Part shown: in pieces, positions 61,958-64,000 of the stretch
Numbering within the stretch: position 1 is the stretch's first letter
Layout of the letters: each line of letters opens with the position of its first letter
Origin: an uncultured Lachnospiraceae bacterium
Lineage (GTDB): Bacteria > Bacillota_A > Clostridia > Lachnospirales > Lachnospiraceae
Assembly (NCBI GenBank): GCA_910577835.1
Contig: CAJTOU010000002.1
Span: 21,185 to 85,184, forward strand
Length of the DNA stretch: 64,000 nt
Direction of reading: 5' to 3'
The notes under the pieces: model-generated
Databases searched by the model: none
What the model was told of the DNA's origin: nothing
The model's input: only the letters and a program-made list of their open reading frames with translations
Program-made: the position numbers and the translations under genes

Positions 61958-64000
61958 ATGAGATACACATTTGTCAAGCAACATGATATTACAGACTGTG
62001 CGGCTGCATGTCTTGCTATGATATGCCTGCATTATAAAAAGGAAACTACGATTACCCGACTGAGAGATATGATGGGGACAGATTTAAAGGGAACAAATTT
62101 AATTGGGCTTAGCCGTTGTGCAGAAAGTCTTGGATTTGTCTGTCAGGCTGTCAGAGTAGACCGAGAGGGATTTTTAAGCAGGTATTCACTTCCAGCTATT
62201 GCCAATGTGGTGACAAAGGAAGGATTAAGTCACTTTGTGGTTGTTTTTAAAGTCAGTGAAAAGTATGTGGTAGTTGGAGACCCGGCAAAGGATTTAATGA
62301 GAATGGAGACAGAAGAGTTTTATAAAAATTTTACCGGTGCCATGTTGATATTAAAACCGAGCAATGGTTTTAGTGGCGGAAAAGTAAAGGGACAAAAAAT
62401 GATGGAGCGGTTTATAAAGCTGCTGCTTCCACAAAAGAAACTGTTTGCCTATTCTATTCTTGCTTCCATATTGCTTACAATACTGGGAATTGTATCCTCT
62501 CTCTTCAACAAAATTATCATGGATGAAATCCTTCCATATAAGTTAAAAAACACGCTGCTTTTAGTGCTGATTATATTTGCAGTTATAGCAATTACTCAAT
62601 CTGTCATTGATTTTGTACGACAGTGGCTTATGCTGTATTTGTCACAGAAGATAGATATTCCATTAATGCTTGGATATTTTGAGCATATTTACAAACTTCC
62701 CATGAAATTTTTTTCTACAAGAAAGACAGGAGATATTATTACCAGATTTTCAGATGCATTTACAATTAAGGATATTTTTACTAATATTGCATTAACGCTG
62801 ATTATGGATGTGGCAATGGCATTTATAACAGGAACTATTTTGTTTAAGATGAGTCCTGCATTATTTGTTATTATTTTGTTTATGACAGTTATCAGTATTC
62901 TTCTGGTATTTTTATTTAAACAGCCATATAAGAAAATTAATGAAGAACAAATGCAGCAGGGGTCTATTTTGAATTCACAGATTATCGAGGGACTTAGAGC
63001 GGTAGAAACGATTAAGGGAAATGCGAATGAAGAAACAGAGCTTGAAGGAATTGAAAAAGAATATATAAAATCTTTACGAATTGCCTTTAAAGAAGGAATG
63101 TTATCAAATATTCAGGGTTCTATATCAAATTTAGTATCAACTGCTGGAAATTTAATATTAATGTATTTTGGAATTATGCAGGTCATAAATGGAGATAGTA
63201 CATTAGGCAGTTTTATGGCATTTATGACATTGTCAGGATATTTTATGGACCCAGTGGGGAGACTGGTGGGATTACAGCTTCAAATACAGGAAGCAGGAAT
63301 ATCCATGAAACGAATGACAGAAATTTTAGAATATGAAAGAGAGCAGTCATGTGTTGGAGGAAATATTGATAAGGAAGACAATCTTTCTGTTATGTTGATG
63401 ATGAACCAGAAATGGGATAGGGATAAGGTATATCAGAAGCTTAAAAAAGTGGAAGGAGATGTCGAAGTCAGAAATGTTACTTTTCGTTATGGAAACAGAA
63501 AACCGGTATTAAAAAATGTCAGTTTTACTGTTCCCAAAGGTAAAAAAGTGGCGCTTGTGGGGGCCAGTGGCAGTGGAAAATCAACAATTGCCAAGCTGTT
63601 GCTAAAGTATTATGAGCCGGAAAACGGAGAAATATTAATAGATGGAATAGATGTAGGGGAGTATGATAATCAGTCACTTAGAAAAGCAATCTCTTATGTA
63701 CCACAGACAATCGAATTATTTTCTAAAAGTATTTATGATAATATCAGAGTAAGTCGAATGAATGCATCATTAGAAGAGGTAAAAGAAGCAGCCAAAGCGG
63801 CGGATGCCCATGAATTTATTAAAAAATTGCCTATGCAGTATTATACTTATCTGGAAGAAGCGGGAAATGGATTAAGTGGTGGAGAAAAGCAGAGAATTGC
63901 ATTGGCAAGAGCGTTTCTTAAGGATAATCAGTTTTATATATTAGATGAGAGCACAAGTAATCTAGACTTTGGAACAGAAAATATTATTTTTGATATGATT
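61958..64000 (+). CDS. C39-peptidase ABC transporter for peptides (3' end outside window)
   Basis: 681 residues are visible and the frame runs off the end. It starts at the ATG at 61958 after AGAGAGGATACTC. The C39 peptidase (1-130) has catalytic Cys14 in DITDCAAACLAM, His92 in LSHFVVVFK and Asp108 in VGDPAK. Six membrane helices lie at about 160-430. The ATPase has Walker A GASGSGKST, signature LSGGEKQR and Walker B FYILDES. Such transporters cut off a double-glycine leader and export bacteriocins or signalling peptides. Placement after the AgrC-like pair makes this a peptide secretion locus. The substrate gene should lie just beyond the window. Confidence 0.95.
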   Translation, partial: MRYTFVKQHDITDCAAACLAMICLHYKKETTITRLRDMMGTDLKGTNLIGLSRCAESLGFVCQAVRVDREGFLSRYSLPAIANVVTKEGLSHFVVVFKVSEKYVVVGDPAKDLMRMETEEFYKNFTGAMLILKPSNGFSGGKVKGQKMMERFIKLLLPQKKLFAYSILASILLTILGIVSSLFNKIIMDEILPYKLKNTLLLVLIIFAVIAITQSVIDFVRQWLMLYLSQKIDIPLMLGYFEHIYKLPMKFFSTRKTGDIITRFSDAFTIKDIFTNIALTLIMDVAMAFITGTILFKMSPALFVIILFMTVISILLVFLFKQPYKKINEEQMQQGSILNSQIIEGLRAVETIKGNANEETELEGIEKEYIKSLRIAFKEGMLSNIQGSISNLVSTAGNLILMYFGIMQVINGDSTLGSFMAFMTLSGYFMDPVGRLVGLQLQIQEAGISMKRMTEILEYEREQSCVGGNIDKEDNLSVMLMMNQKWDRDKVYQKLKKVEGDVEVRNVTFRYGNRKPVLKNVSFTVPKGKKVALVGASGSGKSTIAKLLLKYYEPENGEILIDGIDVGEYDNQSLRKAISYVPQTIELFSKSIYDNIRVSRMNASLEEVKEAAKAADAHEFIKKLPMQYYTYLEEAGNGLSGGEKQRIALARAFLKDNQFYILDESTSNLDFGTENIIFDMI

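Noticed and set aside
1..64000. tRNA, rRNA or a replication origin
   Set aside because: No cloverleaf, rRNA-like stretch or origin-type repeat cluster was visible by eye.

Overview
The window is AT-rich, with Shine-Dalgarno sites of the AGGAGG type and gene families typical of gut Clostridia: LytTR/GHKL two-component pairs, DUF3737, cyclophilin-like lipoproteins, DUF3795, PepSY proteins and an IStron. It most likely comes from a Lachnospiraceae or related Firmicutes chromosome. I see no rRNA, tRNA or CRISPR array. Much of the window is accessory DNA, with several broken genes.

Layout. 1-4.3 kb: a partial gene, a zinc-ribbon protein, a GNAT acetyltransferase, a SUKH protein and a MATE pump. 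4.5-13.3 kb, minus strand: two operons whose promoters share a roughly 70 bp architecture. One carries two cyclophilin-like lipoproteins, DUF3737, a LysE exporter and a decayed small gene. The other carries a C45-type hydrolase, a phenylacetate-CoA-ligase-like adenylase and a MacB/FtsX-type ABC system. A LysR gene at 13.6 kb is the likely controller. 14.6-18.7 kb: a GH43-like protein and a frameshifted GH78 rhamnosidase. 18.8-21.1 kb: a hemerythrin sensor and an ankyrin protein behind a structured leader. 21.2-27.7 kb: a LytTR/GHKL pair, split by two unknown genes, followed by LytTR-type repeats and a heterodimeric ABC exporter. 28-33.3 kb: regulators, a kinase-like phosphotransferase, a DUF3795 protein, an XRE protein fused to an FlhA C-terminal-like domain, and an acetyltransferase.

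33.3-39.5 kb: an OmpR-type response regulator and its histidine kinase. The kinase gene is interrupted by a 1,979 bp IStron, which is a group I intron plus tnpB. Exact removal of the element at the predicted boundaries restores a 470-residue kinase in frame. Two three-repeat PepSY proteins follow and are probably part of the same sensory unit.

39.7-49 kb: a GH13 enzyme, a long inverted repeat, an acetyltransferase, a three-gene unknown operon, glycerate kinase and a second heterodimeric ABC exporter. 49.2-55.1 kb: an IS200/IS605 remnant, a frameshifted glycerol kinase, a phosphatase, an esterase, a run of immunity-like genes and a small ferredoxin. 55.5-59.6 kb: a type IIS restriction-modification pair with an HTH plus double adenine methyltransferase and an AlwI-like nuclease. 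59.7-64 kb: a second LytTR/GHKL pair, a LytTR-type repeat promoter, a tiny ORF and a C39-peptidase ABC transporter cut by the window end. This last group is a peptide secretion or signalling locus.
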